Shown piece by piece: positions 11,956 through 24,449 of a DNA stretch of 64,000 nt; the stretch's first letter is position 1; each line of letters begins with the position of its first letter. The translations under genes were made by a program, and so were the position numbers. The notes beneath the pieces are model-generated. The model did not search any database. It had not been told where the DNA came from and saw nothing but the letters and a program-made list of their open reading frames with translations. Location: positions 166,637-230,636 of the forward strand of contig NOWV01000121.1 of assembly GCA_003344405.1 (NCBI GenBank), given 5' to 3'. The DNA comes from Trichoplax sp. H2. Lineage: Eukaryota; Placozoa; Uniplacotomia; Trichoplacea.

Positions 11956-14900
11956 ATGATAGCTCGATTGAACGCTGCCATCGGGGCAGCTATTTCTTTC
12001 TATGTTATTGCTAATAATAATAAAAAGAAGAATCGAAATGAGAACTTCAATCCATCTAGAAACGGCAGAAGGCAACTAGGGCGCTATCCTGGCCACGAGA
12101 AATTGGTTATGGCTTCGGTTGTAATTCGCCATGGCAGTAGAACGCCTGTAGCGACTACTCCCAATTGCGAGCAGGCAAACTGGGATAGTAGTATACTCTT
12201 ACAAACGTTACCACACGCCGATTGCCCTCACAAAGTTGTCAGCCTTGATGGCGGTCCGCAGCCTCCGTTAAATTTTGATCTAGCATACAACAAGGACAAA
12301 GTACTAAAAGTACGTATGTTGCTCTGCATAATACCTCGTTAGCTCGCATCAGATATTGTATAAACATGCTGACTTAATGCTCAAATAGGGTGGATGTCCA
12401 GGTGGGCAACTAACTATTCTAGGACAGGAACAAATGGTCCAATTAGGAAAGCGATTGCGGGAACGTTATATTGATCAATTTAACCTTCTTGAGCCATCAT
12501 TCCAGGCGGATAGCATCTAGTAATTGCTTATATACCAATAACTTTTCTGGTACTGTACGAGTATCATGTATTCTCACTCTATCGAAACTACCTTTGATAT
12601 GCTGCAGAAAATTGGACAGTGCCGAAACTTAGCAGCGTGCAATAGTGTGCATTGAAGTTGATTAATTTCTATCAGCTTTAACAACACAGTACTCAAATAT
12701 CTATTATAATACAGTACGTTGGAATACATGAAAATAATGATATACTGTACAGTACTTCTGGCAGTAGATTTGCGGAAAATATTGACATTCGACAGATGCA
12801 TCCATGTACAGTATAACAACTTAAATAACGTTAGTTAGCTTGGTGGTAATGTCATAGACAAAGTACCAATTTTTATAAAATAGACCGGATTTCTAATATC
12901 GACGCCTCGCGACGGAAAATTCGCCCATAAGGCTATTAAATACCTTTCATACATGTACCAGTATAGAAGTTCTTTGCTACTTATGATTTTTAAGTTAGTT
13001 GATCTAGTCGGCGTTACATATTATAATCATCATTATGTTGAATGTTTTATAAGAATAAACGAACTGAGCACTCAGAGGCACACCATTAACTTGATTGATA
13101 GCGCTGTATGTAGACGCTTTAACAATTTATACGTATTTTGGTAATCATCGCATACACCTGTTAACATCGTAAAGCTTTAATTATAATCAGAATATAGTAA
13201 CTTCAATTAAAATTTATATTACTATTACCGGTATTTCTGCGCCGGAAATTTTTAGTTTAACTTGAAAATCTTCCAAATGCGGTGCTAATTATAATATCAC
13301 CAAATGTTATCTAAATAGTATAAGGACCTCCAATATCTTGCGATCCATCAACTCTGCCAAATGCTTTATGGTAGGCTTATACAGTGAGCTAACTGAAAGA
13401 TCAAAAGGTCAGCTAATCTCCATTTAAGCTTTAATAATCATGTCTATCATGCAATATCTATTATTGCATAATTGGTATCATTTGATTATTTATAATTCTG
13501 AAGATATAATTTATGACTTTGTCAGATATGTTAGCAGTAAAACCCTAAGCCTAAACTGTATAATAGCCATAATTGCTTCTTTATTACCATAATGCTCTAC
13601 AAACACGAAGTAGGGGCATTAATGATAACGTATAATTACTTTAAATTTTCTTTGCCTTCTAGGCTGCCATTAAATATTATTTATAATGCCTACTATTTAA
13701 ACGTCAGCTATCAGACTAATTTCATACTAATAGCAAATACAAAATTAAAAAATTCGAAAGCAATAAAAGCTATCACTTCTGTTGCAGATGATCCAATTAT
13801 CCTACATACAACTGAATCTAAAAATGAATTTCTTTACCCAAACGTTGGCTCTTGTCCACTTATGAAAAAATTTTATAGAGCTGTACACAAACATAATGAG
13901 TTTGAGTCAGCAGGTCGTAGAATCTTTCATGACGTCCTTCAAATTGATGACATGAAGAGTCTCTATGAAAATAAACTTTTGGCTAAGAATCATATTGATA
14001 TATTAGATGATTTAGAGAGTAGGAGGGTGACTTTTTAAAGCATAGATATAGTGTATCTAAAATACCGGTTTTAACATGTAGCATATTAAAGTTGATATTG
14101 ATAATGTAGAGCTATACGCAGCCAAGAAATTTTTAGAATATAAGGATTTTAAAATTTTATACTTACAATTAGGCTCATGGTATGGCATTACCGGATGTCC
14201 TTATTGATCACTACAGCCAAATTAAAGAAATTGGCTACAAAGCGTTATGTAGCTTATTCAGTGAAAAGTAATAGACCGCTAGCAGTTTTCACAGTATATT
14301 CGTACTCGTATGTAGCACACGGTATCGTTAGCCGAATGTCACACATCAGTGCCATAGAATTTAGCATAATAAAGGATTAACATAAGACTGTATGACTAAA
14401 TGTAATATACGTGTAGTTTACAAGAGGCAATAAATTTATGTGAAAATAGTGATTTGTGAAGGTAAATCTCTAATTTTTTTATGCAACTTTTGAATTTTAC
14501 GGATTATAGTGTATTACTGAAAGTCTCCAGCGGAAGATTTATGGATGATATTCTAAAAAGAATGGATGCTGTAGTAAACAATCAAAGGTGGAGAGTTAGT
14601 TTCATGTCGTCTACGTTGAAAAATTTTATACTTTCTCGTAATTTAATTTAGAATTATGGATTTACCAATCATGTTAATTACATGCTTTCGTAATAGCCCT
14701 ACTAGACTATGTCTTTATTCTGCTCATGATACCTCATTAATCGTACTATCGGCTGCGGTGACTGGAAAGTTACCAAATGCATGGCCACCATTTGCCTCGT
14801 TTTTGGTGTTTGAGCTCTATCGCACATTTGTGAGTACAGTATTTCCATTACAGATCATTGTTAGCGAAGATCAGATATCTTTCTGAGTATCTGAGGCGCT

Positions 14901-15366
14901 GAATCATTGCAATTGATTCAACTATGCTTTAATTCTTGATAGAGTGGAAAACACTATGTTAAAGTGAAATTCGAAAATCAGGTTATTTATAAGTATTCTT
15001 ATGTATTCATGAGTATTAGTTATGCTATGATAAACTGGAATAACTTTCATAGTCAAATTACTTTATACTATTTATTGTGATATTTGAAGGATTTGGTAAT
15101 CAATAACTGTGGCGGTTCTACAGAATGCCCTTATAATCGGTACGTAAATATTAAGCAGTACAGGTAGTACGATACTTTAGACGGATTCCGCATTAAGTCG
15201 CTTTTTGCACTTAAAATAAATATTCAATACTTTGAACAGTCGTAAGATCATGGTTAAATCTCCTAATTTTGTAATATTCGCCGTTAGGTTTCGGGAAATT
15301 GTATCGGAACTAGCTCTAGAAAGCAAGGAGTTTGAAGAACTATGCAGTATACAGGATGGGAATTAA
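11956..15366 (+). CDS. ACP6: Histidine acid phosphatase, ACP6-like (lysophosphatidic acid phosphatase type 6 family)
   Basis: Members hydrolyse phosphate monoesters; vertebrate ACP6 prefers lysophosphatidic acid. Ten exons join in phase: 11956-12309, 12389-12519, 13319-13407, 13788-14026, 14173-14267, 14510-14587, 14697-14829, 14943-14981, 15090-15139, 15288-15366. They give 428 residues, about the length of human ACP6. The catalytic motif RHGSRTP (RHGxRxP, phospho-histidine) is near residue 55, and the proton-donor pair is in YSAHDTSL late in the protein. Other family marks are LDGGPQPPLNFD, GGQLTILGQEQMVQLGKRLR, YIRTSNILRSINSAKCFMVG, NEFLYPNVGSCPLMKKFYRA, AHGMALPDV, WPPFASFLVFELY and a C-terminal CGGSTECPYNRF. 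The ATG at 11956 opens a hydrophobic segment (MIARLNAAIGAAISFYVIA) followed by Lys and Asn, so a membrane anchor or organelle targeting sequence is likely. Closeness to ACP6 rather than to prostatic or lysosomal acid phosphatases rests on these blocks. Substrate preference is inference. Confidence 0.93.
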
Positions 15367-15509
15367 TTTACTGTATGGGACACAAATTGTGATAAGAAAT
15401 GTTCGATAATCTCCTGTACTCATGCGCATAGAACGATTTTCATAATAATTTAGTAGCGCAGTATACGAATTCACATCATATTAATGAAATAGAATATTCA
15501 CCGGTGATC

Positions 15510-15515
15510 AATAAA
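15510..15515 (+). terminator. Candidate polyadenylation signal of the ACP6-like gene
   Basis: AATAAA on the coding strand, 144 bp after the stop codon. Confidence 0.4.
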
Positions 15516-18500
15516 ATATATATAATCATCTTTACTATATTAAATCTATGTCAGAAAATTATGCTTATACATTGACTTTTAGTCTGATCTGTATTTGCTT
15601 GCTTATTGTATCTGTCATATTCTTCACCATAATGGCCCATGATGATACTTCATACACGACAATAATAATTTAAAAATATCATTCTAATTGCTTCTACTGC
15701 ATGTTGATCTATAGTACTATTTACCTGCCGTTATTCATGTGATTTAGTAAATCATATGAAGTTTATTTAATAGTCAGATCGTGGCAACCGTAAGATCGTT
15801 ATTGATTGTGACACTTTAATTGCAAGACTGTATATTTTAATAACTATAGAAATTTGACCTTGATGACAGTGCCCGTAAAAATTAATTTAAATGGGGTAAC
15901 TACTTGTAATGCTAAATTGGTTATGGGAAGATTCTCAAGATATTTGCTTAATTAATGTCAATACGTAGTATTACTAAAATTTTAAATAATACTCTTGTTT
16001 TAATACAAATGGTGATATAAACCCCGATGCAGTTTATTTCGCAACTTAATTTAGTTGAAGAAATACACTTTACACAGTTTCAATTGACAGTTTATCTGTG
16101 TTTTTGATATCTTCTGACGCATACTACAATGTTACATATGTTAACTAGGAGAATATTGTCAGTACAATAATTATATTATTATATATCAATTCTAGATTAC
16201 GGATCGTAAGAGTTAACATTTTCGTTAGATCCTTCGAACTTTAAATGCTCCATGACTATAAGATCTACAAATAAGGAATTTAAGCAAATGATGATTACTG
16301 CGTAGTAGTGCTTCATAAGAAGCTAAAGAATTAGTCAGATGCAAAATATGAATGTTATCGAGACTTCAGTGTTAACGTCTACTTACGTTTCATTATTGGG
16401 GTACGTGTGTAAATACTCCATAGAGAGCTTGAGTTTGAAAGAACGTTACAAATGCATCGTGTACATTTTAGGATTGATTTCTTTCAGCAGGAAAAGGATG
16501 ATGAACGTGGTTAATTTTAACCCTTAGTAGGATATAAGGGTGTGATACTGGCTAGACTATTATCGGAGTATTAGAAATACTCTATTTACTCATCGATACA
16601 GTTTTAAATTAAGTTGCTTACAGTACAACGAAAATTAAATTTTAAGAAGAGTCGGATAGTTTTATCGGATTTAATGACTTATTACCTTAAAATAATACTA
16701 ATATCATAAATTTTTTTCGCTTATTTTAGTCTTATAAACAGTCTAAATCCATGCAGATATTGATATTATAATAGGCGATCAGCAATTCAAATATATATGT
16801 ACCTTCTATTTTACCAGCCTAATTCCTTCTATAAATATGCTCTCCAGGAAGATCGTATAAGAAATTTGAAACTCTGGCTTATTTGAATATAAAAGTTTAC
16901 TACTACTCATTCGTCATTTACAACATCACACTTGTTCATTTTGCTCAACTATTTTGAATGTAAATTCATTAATTGCTATCATCATTCTTTGAACAAGAGA
17001 ATTAATGATCTTGTGCATTTAGTAGTATTGAGCGATACTTTTCTATAAATTTTATAATATAACTTGTAGTATTATGAGAATTTCGGAGCAATTGCAAAAG
17101 TTCTAGGTCTCAATCTCAGAGTATCTCAACTCGTTTACAATTTCTTTTTTGGAGGAGGAAACGTGAAGTCTTTATATTCCTAAATACTGAGGCCTACATC
17201 GCTCAATGTGTACAATACTATAATCTTAAAAGTTTCATTCATACAGTCAAAAGAAAAAGTATTTTCTTTTACCTCTATAGACTCATTGAGGTTATACAAA
17301 TCCTGACTAAAATGGATGACCGTAAGTACTACTGTAATCATTTAGACCTGAATTAATCAATAAAAATTATCGGTAATATTCACATTAGTAGACTGAAAAT
17401 TATTATGTATTAACAAATACTCTCAAGCTGTACGCTCATTCGTGGGCACAATTGTACATTTCAAGGATCTTAAGACATTGCCACGGGTTTATTTGACATA
17501 TTTTATAACGATCTAATACACTGTCGAAATTGATTGAATCTAATAATTTCGATTTATTTAGAGGATCAACGCAAATACAAGTTTTCATAACGTTAATTGT
17601 GTAGTTCAATGATATATAATTAATCTAACAATGAATATTAATCATTAAATAGAACATTGATTTTACGGAATTTTCGTGTAATTCATTCAACATATCTTTT
17701 AATAGGATGACAATAAATATGACTTAAGGATTTTAGATTAATAAAAATTGCAAATAAATTATTATACCTCACCACCACACCGTATTTGGTGATGCAGATG
17801 GTTGTTTTAATTACAGAAAAGACAATAGCTGAACTCTAGATCATAATGACGATATAAATTAATGTTAAATTAGTATCTTTTTGTGAAATGATTACGACGT
17901 TGAGATCATATTTCATACAGAATATGTATACCGTACCGTAAATTTAACAGATAAAAAAATCGATTAGGTGAATAATAGTACAGTATATAATAATAATATG
18001 CGCATAGGCCCGTATATACATATACATATATATATTTTTATATATTCATATAATATATGCAATATATTAGAATATAATTTAAATAATTGTAATAGAACAG
18101 ATTCGAGTGCTTTCGAATCTTAAAACCTTCAGTTTCTACTGTACATGGATTAAAAGATTTATATAAAGTTAAACTAGTTATAAAACTAATAAAAGTGATG
18201 ATCGCAGAAGTAAAATATCAGAACTAAATGTAATTGTAGCTGTATTTTATGAAGAGGAAAGTGCATTAACTAGCATCATCGTTAGTATGTCGGCTTAATC
18301 TTTTATACAAGAACTCAATTTACATTACTTTAGTTCACCGACAATTCGTCCTCAAGAGCTGTTTAGTGATATACATAGATTTCATCAAATATATACTGTA
18401 TTAAAAGCAGCTGCTATCTCGATGGAATTCAATATATTTCAATTGTAATAATTTCCATCAATGTACTCAAATACTTTACATTGAATCAAAATAAGGTCGA

Positions 18501-18808
18501 ATAGTACAAGGATATACTAAAATCTTAAATTTTATAAGTTTCAGCTATGGAATAACATTTTACTTAAATAATGCAGTAAGTCCAAAACTGGCTTAGTCAT
18601 ATTATAAAGACATGGAATACCAGGACAAAATTTCCATTTACGATGAAAGATTATTTCGATGAATTGTAATGTCACTATTAGATACACTTTTATTAGGATC
18701 ATCGGATTTTAGGGCTGCAGTTGTCTCTTTTTCTTTCGTTCTATTAAAATAGATTTAAAGCTTAGTTATGATTATAGCGTGCCTTATATCCGCAAATGTA
18801 TCTGAAGA
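15516..18808. other. Intergenic, no gene seen
   Basis: Very AT-rich sequence between convergent genes, with a TA-rich low-complexity stretch at about 18010-18070. No exon with family resemblance and no RNA gene was found on either strand. The right end should contain the 3' untranslated region of the Ig/FN3 receptor. Confidence 0.5.
18689..18694 (-). terminator. Candidate polyadenylation signal of the 4-Ig receptor gene
   Basis: TTTATT on the plus strand reads AATAAA on the coding strand, about 115 bp past the stop codon at 18809. Confidence 0.35.
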
Positions 18809-21800
18809 CTACCTTTCGCTTTCTTTACATTGGCTATCTTTCAAAGGTTCGGAACGATTACCAGACTGTAAACTATTAATCCCTTCTGATTTACATCTCT
18901 GTAATTTATTAACTTTCGCAGTAGGGTATCGAGATTGAAAATTTTGAGAATTCGCAGTTATACCATCATGTTTCTTTATTGTAACTGATTCTATGTTGGT
19001 AACTTTTTTGACCGGCAATTCAACACACTTAAACCTATAAATAAAAAATAAGTGTGAAATTATTAGATTTTACGCAACGTGGGTTGCTATATACAGCAAA
19101 ATATTAGCAATTTAGTTACCTTCGAATCGTACATAAGGTGATGATAACCAATAAAATTATTCCACATATTCCACCACATACAATACCGACGATTACTAAG
19201 GATTCCTGAAATATATTTTTCTTGGTGACTGCTTCTGAGCTGGCGGTGGATACTGGGCGAGTTACAATTAGACCGAATGACGGCACTTCTAAATTAAAAA
19301 AATTCTCTTTTAAGAATAAAGAGGGGAAAGCGATCCTAAAAAGTTTTACTCACCTGTCTTATTCAAAAAAATCTTAATTGTGCTATAGGGACCTACTCCA
19401 GCAGTAGTTACAGCAGCTATACTGAATTCATAAAATTCCTCCGGGGCGATATTCCTTAAAGCGATATGATTCAGTTTCGTCGACTCCTTATTCCAAATAG
19501 TTTCGCTTTCGCTTTTGTACTTAATCTTATACAAGGTTATAATACCATTAGCTAGTTTTGGAACATTCCAAGTAACAGATATCATTCCTGACGATAATTC
19601 TTTCACTGAATCAATGATCGGTGGTGATTCGGGAGCGTCTTGTTTTGTTTGAATTATAACTGATTTCGAAGCTTTACTCGGTAACTCGCCACTATACCTT
19701 GAGTAAACAAAGTATGATACATATATTTCATAAGATGTATATGGTCTAAGATTATTTATTCTCGTGTAATTTGTATCTCTTTCAACGTTGATCATCGTTA
19801 AATTGCCGATATTATTCCTTGATATTGATCGATAACTCAACAAATATCTTGTTAGTGTGACAGAATTTGCAATTTTCGGCCGTTGCCATACCACTTTTAA
19901 CGATCTACTCTCGATCGTGTTTGCAGATATGTCCTTTATTCTATTCGGTGCTGATATGCTAATATCTAGTAAGGATTTTAGAAGACATCTCCATTATAAA
20001 AATATTAAAGAATAGTGCTCAAACTGATGAAAGTTCTTAAACTATGCAAAAAGCATGAAAAAATATTTGACGTATTAAAGATCTAATCCACTTACTGCCG
20101 GGTGTTGTAGAAATAATTCGATACGCTGAGGGACCATAGCCGCTTTCATTAGCTGTTTTATACATTCCACTAATTGAGATGTCATATTCTGTCAAAGATT
20201 CTGATAGATACAGATTAGTTGTTACCAAGTGAGCTTTGTTATCAATAAATACGCTTCAGTTATTTATACAACAAAAATCATTTCAGAATTAGGCTTCCGT
20301 AAATTTACTTACGTAGTCCTATGAGGGAATAATTTATTGCCTTCGAACTTAGCATTAGAGTCTCCTTAGATTTGGATATGCCATAAGGTCTGTAATCTAA
20401 TTGGTACCCTATCAAGTGCTGTTTGCTTTCATTCTCAACGTCCCAAGTAAAAGTTATCGTTGATGCGTTGATAAACAAGATTTTCAAATTAACGGAAGCG
20501 AACGCTATATTAACAAAAACAACTATCGTTACTACCACGCAACTTATAATGACACCCAAGCTAAAAGATGTCATACAGCTCTATAAGGGTAGTTAGTTGA
20601 CTCACTATTACGGATATCTTCTGAACTAGTTTTAATTTGTTCTGTCCTTGAAAATGGTCCTAAACCAACTGACGTTGCAGCGGCAACTTTGATTGAATAT
20701 AGCGAATCCGGTAGAACGTCTGGAATTTTAAAATTTTTTAAGTAGCTGGGGGTATCGTAGACATTGTTAGTTCCAGTCCCTATGTCGGTGCAACTGATAT
20801 AGTATCTAGTAATTTTTCCATTTTCATACAGTGGATCAACTCTTTCCCACTTCACTAAGATTGACTATAAAAATAGCCATATAAAATTTTAAGTGTTTTG
20901 TTACGTAAAATTGAACTCTTTTAGACATTTAGAAGTTAAACAAAAGCTAGACTTACCAATGAAACCAATGATAATTTTAGTGTTCGTGGTGATGCTGTCG
21001 GTGCTGAAAATAAACGAAGTATAGTATATTTGAGCTTTAACCAGAATCAAAAATTACAACAAGCATACGATAGCGATCGTACCATCTTCCGCTGTTTTTA
21101 CGATTAATTTGTTTGAAGGTTGACTCGCCGTACGATAATTCCATGCTTTTACAACAAACGTATACTTTCGCCACGGCTTCAGATCTTTCTTAATGGCTAC
21201 GCTTTCTTCAGAGCGGGAGGTAGTCTGACTATATATGAGGGCTGGGTTATCAACTGGCCAAAAGTCGATCGTATAATATATTTCAGGATTCAAATTAGAC
21301 GGTGAAGCATTCCAAGCAAGGGTGACAGTATAGGCCGTAACACTAACACTTCTTAAATTCTGCGGAGGATTAGGAACAGGATCTATACGAACATAGTGTA
21401 ACTTCTTTAAAAAAACATAACATCGTAACTACGTTTTTTTGTATTGAGTATCTTATTCATAAGATAAGATCTAATTCTAAGACCTACATTCTTCAACGGT
21501 CAGCATAAAGGGCATAGATAAAGAGCTCCCAGCCTCATTTGTTGCACCAATCTGGTAATATCCTCTATCTTTACCTTCAATTTGATTCATTCTAAAGCTA
21601 ATTACTTCGTTATCATTGCTGCCAGTACTCGTAGTCTTCCGTGTTAATTGATACCTAGAAGATGGATAATTATATTGCATAGGATTTCCATTGTGCAACC
21701 ACTGTAATTTAGTCTTTGGTTGGCCAATAACTTTGCACTCATAACTTAGACTCCCGCCAACTGGTCTAACAATCGAAGTTAAATTGACAGTTTTAATGGT

Positions 21801-24449
21801 TCCCTGCATTCCGAACTTGAAAGTGAAGTGGCGTATGTAACATACAATCCTAGGAGAAGCTATTGAAATATATGAGATTTATCAATTAGAATAAACAACA
21901 GAACGCTTTGTGATGATCTCAGAAATATTACTTTTCATTGACAAGCCTTTCATTTTTAAATATAAATATGATGACGGTTACACGTTTATCACTACTTCGA
22001 TTTTAAGCTTATAAGTTTCAAGAAATTACGCCATATAGGTATAGTACAATCTCAGTCTCTATCAAATACAGGTATACAGGTAAAATAAATTGAACATCAC
22101 GAGAACACGTTACTCAAAACTTGGATTGCTATGCATATCTCTAATTACGTCATATCTGAGCTTAGGATTTCTATTAGCTACATTTCATCGATTGATCATA
22201 ATATACAATATAGCATCAACACTATGCGCTAACAAGATATGTTACAGTGGGCACAATTTGCATATCATGAAACTGAAAATTATCTAGCTTTCATGAATAT
22301 CGATATATCATTTAGCTTTCGAATAATTTTGCTTATGAAAGAAATACAAATTGGCTAATCTTGTACATATGTTTAGTAATGTTGATTTCATAAATCTACT
22401 TACTTATGACTTTCAAATAAGTAGGCGGACACTTGACCGATTTATGATTATGAATCGCAATAACTGTGCAGGTCCAAATACCATCGTGAGCGGATCTAAT
22501 ATTTCTTATGGAGTGCTGATTATGACCGTCAAGTGGTATAGGAATATAGTTGATTGGGGGCTGATAGTGATGCCCAGCGGTATTAGAGAAAGCCCATTGG
22601 ACGTATACTGGCATATCAGCCGCGACGGTTAATACCAAATAATCATTAACGAAGGCCGTTACATTGCGTGGGCTATACAGAATTGCAGGTATCGCCGACT
22701 TATCTGCTTTATTTTAACATACGAAAAAACAAGTCATTATTTATTAGATATACTTGATGTAACATATTTCAGGCCTAGTGAGCTGCCATTCAATGATAAA
22801 GCTAATTTTTATCAAATATCGCGTCATACTGTAGTCCAGTATTTGCTAAAGCAAGATCAAAGTACAGTAGTGAAACCAAATACATAGTCGCTTTTAAGAC
22901 TAATAGTTTTGTAACAGCATCTAATATAATTATCGTTTGCACGATAGTTCATAAGGCAAAAATAACGTCCTTACACTTCCAGTTTAATGGACGTTTCTAA
23001 ACTTATAAATTATAGACAACAGATAAGAGCGAAAATATCTACTTAGGGTAAAACATTGGTGCGTTTACTATAATACAGACTGGTATAGCACTAAATGCCC
23101 TTTCATTAATTGATGTTAAGATAGACAAATCTTACGTATATAATTGGAATATTCCAAGGCAGCCATAATACTTTGATTTTAGTTTTGGATGCATACGTTT
23201 ACATTATTTATATCGACTATTTGCACATTTCATACTACTGTGACTGTTGGACTATGGTACTAGTGTTAGTATTACATCTTTATATTTAAGTCTGATTCAT
23301 AGTTTCACAAAAGTCAATTACGTCATCTACTGCAATATTACCAACCTAGTTTGTGAACGGACACGAAGACATCCGGACTAAATTTCTTCCGATCTTGATG
23401 CAAGGCAACACATCGATAACGACCAGAATCACGTAGTTTCATATTTTTTATCAATAAATTTCCGGTTAATATATCGATATTTATTCGTTTATCTTCGCTT
23501 TCAGACAAATTTTTCTTGTTTCGTAACCACCAAATTTGTGCTGAAGGCACAGCTTGTATGGTACAAGCTAAATATAGTTGACCTCCGCGGTATAACGTGA
23601 TATTTTTTGAAGGAATCGAATCAAATTCTTTTGCCATTTCTATTGGAATAATAGTAAAAACTACGTAAATACAATGAGGGAGTTTGTTCAACACGATCAT
23701 GCTGTGACGTCACGATTTCAAGTTTGAACTCAATTAACAGAAATGCAACCGGAACATTTCTTGGTATATAAATAAATTCAGAACTTGATCGCTACAAAAT
23801 CTCAAGGTAAATTGCTATTCTGTCAGCTGCTATACAACATGTAACTATGAGAATACTACATTGTATTTATAATCTCTGCGTAGTAACATTCTCTTTTTGA
23901 TTTAAATTAAAAAAAATACGTATTCACAGTTTTCTACGAATATCAGTATGGCCAAATATTAATTTGTTGAAAACGTTTCGAACTGTAGCTTAGTCACTGA
24001 TTAGAATACATAGAAGAAGCTCCTCTAATAATTATAGTATTTACGATACATGAACAAGTAGATCGGATAATTTAAATACGTAAACAAACTTCATTGCTCT
24101 AATCAGATACAAATGCTTATTACTTTCATGAATTATTGCTTACGTGAAACTTGCAACTTTGCAAATTTGCTCCTTATAGAACCGTAATGATCTTTTGCTA
24201 GGCAATAGTAGATCCCTGGATCCTTATCTGCTCTCACTTTGTTGAATTGTAACGCTCCATCAGGTGTAACGTAAACCCTTCGCTCGGAGTCGGTAGTAAG
24301 GGCATCCAATGTGCCTTTTTTTCTCCATTCGATGGTTACGGGACTGTTGCTGCTTGCATTACAATTCCATGTAAATTGGCTATTTCTGTTCAGGATGACA
24401 TCCTCTGGCTCCACATGAAACCGAATGGATAGTTCGTTGGCAATAACCG
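18809..24449 (-). CDS. Type I receptor: 4 Ig, 5 FN3, membrane span, short tail
   Basis: Cell-surface adhesion or guidance-type receptor. Exons, 5' to 3': 24449-24144, 23639-23346, 22703-22404, 21859-21488 (one Ig domain each); 21382-21083 (FN3-1); 21003-20957 + 20864-20606 (FN3-2); 20504-20313 + 20233-20096 (FN3-3); 19950-19354 (FN3-4 and -5 in one exon); 19288-19120 (membrane span); 19034-18809 (tail and stop). This gives about 1066 residues without the signal peptide. Ig marks are DPGIYYCLAKDHYG, DSGRYRCVALHQD, DGIWTCTVIAIH and LQWLHNGNP. FN3 marks are ITFTWDVENES, SVTLAWNASPS-like strands and GVGPYST ends. The membrane span is in SLVIVGIVCGGICGIILLVI. The roughly 75-residue tail is basic with no recognised signalling motif. 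The 4-Ig/5-FN3 layout equals that of protogenin/IGDCC4 in the DCC-neogenin group, but orthology is not shown. The Ig4 start (21859) is the only in-phase choice and gives an odd N-terminus. The signal-peptide exon upstream of 24449 was not found. Confidence 0.85.

Noticed and set aside
11878-12075. Minus-strand open frame over the start of the phosphatase
   Set aside because: It lies antisense to exon 1 of the ACP6-like gene and has no similarity of its own.
13592-13787. N-terminal part of the 148-codon open frame in the phosphatase gene
   Set aside because: Only the part from 13788 matches the ACP6 family and fits the phase left by exon 13319-13407. The rest is intron that happens to be open.
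22351-22632. Plus-strand open frame of 93 codons (similarly 41171-41431, 38595-38822, 21120-21305)
   Set aside because: Antisense shadows of Ig and FN3 exons of the minus-strand receptors.
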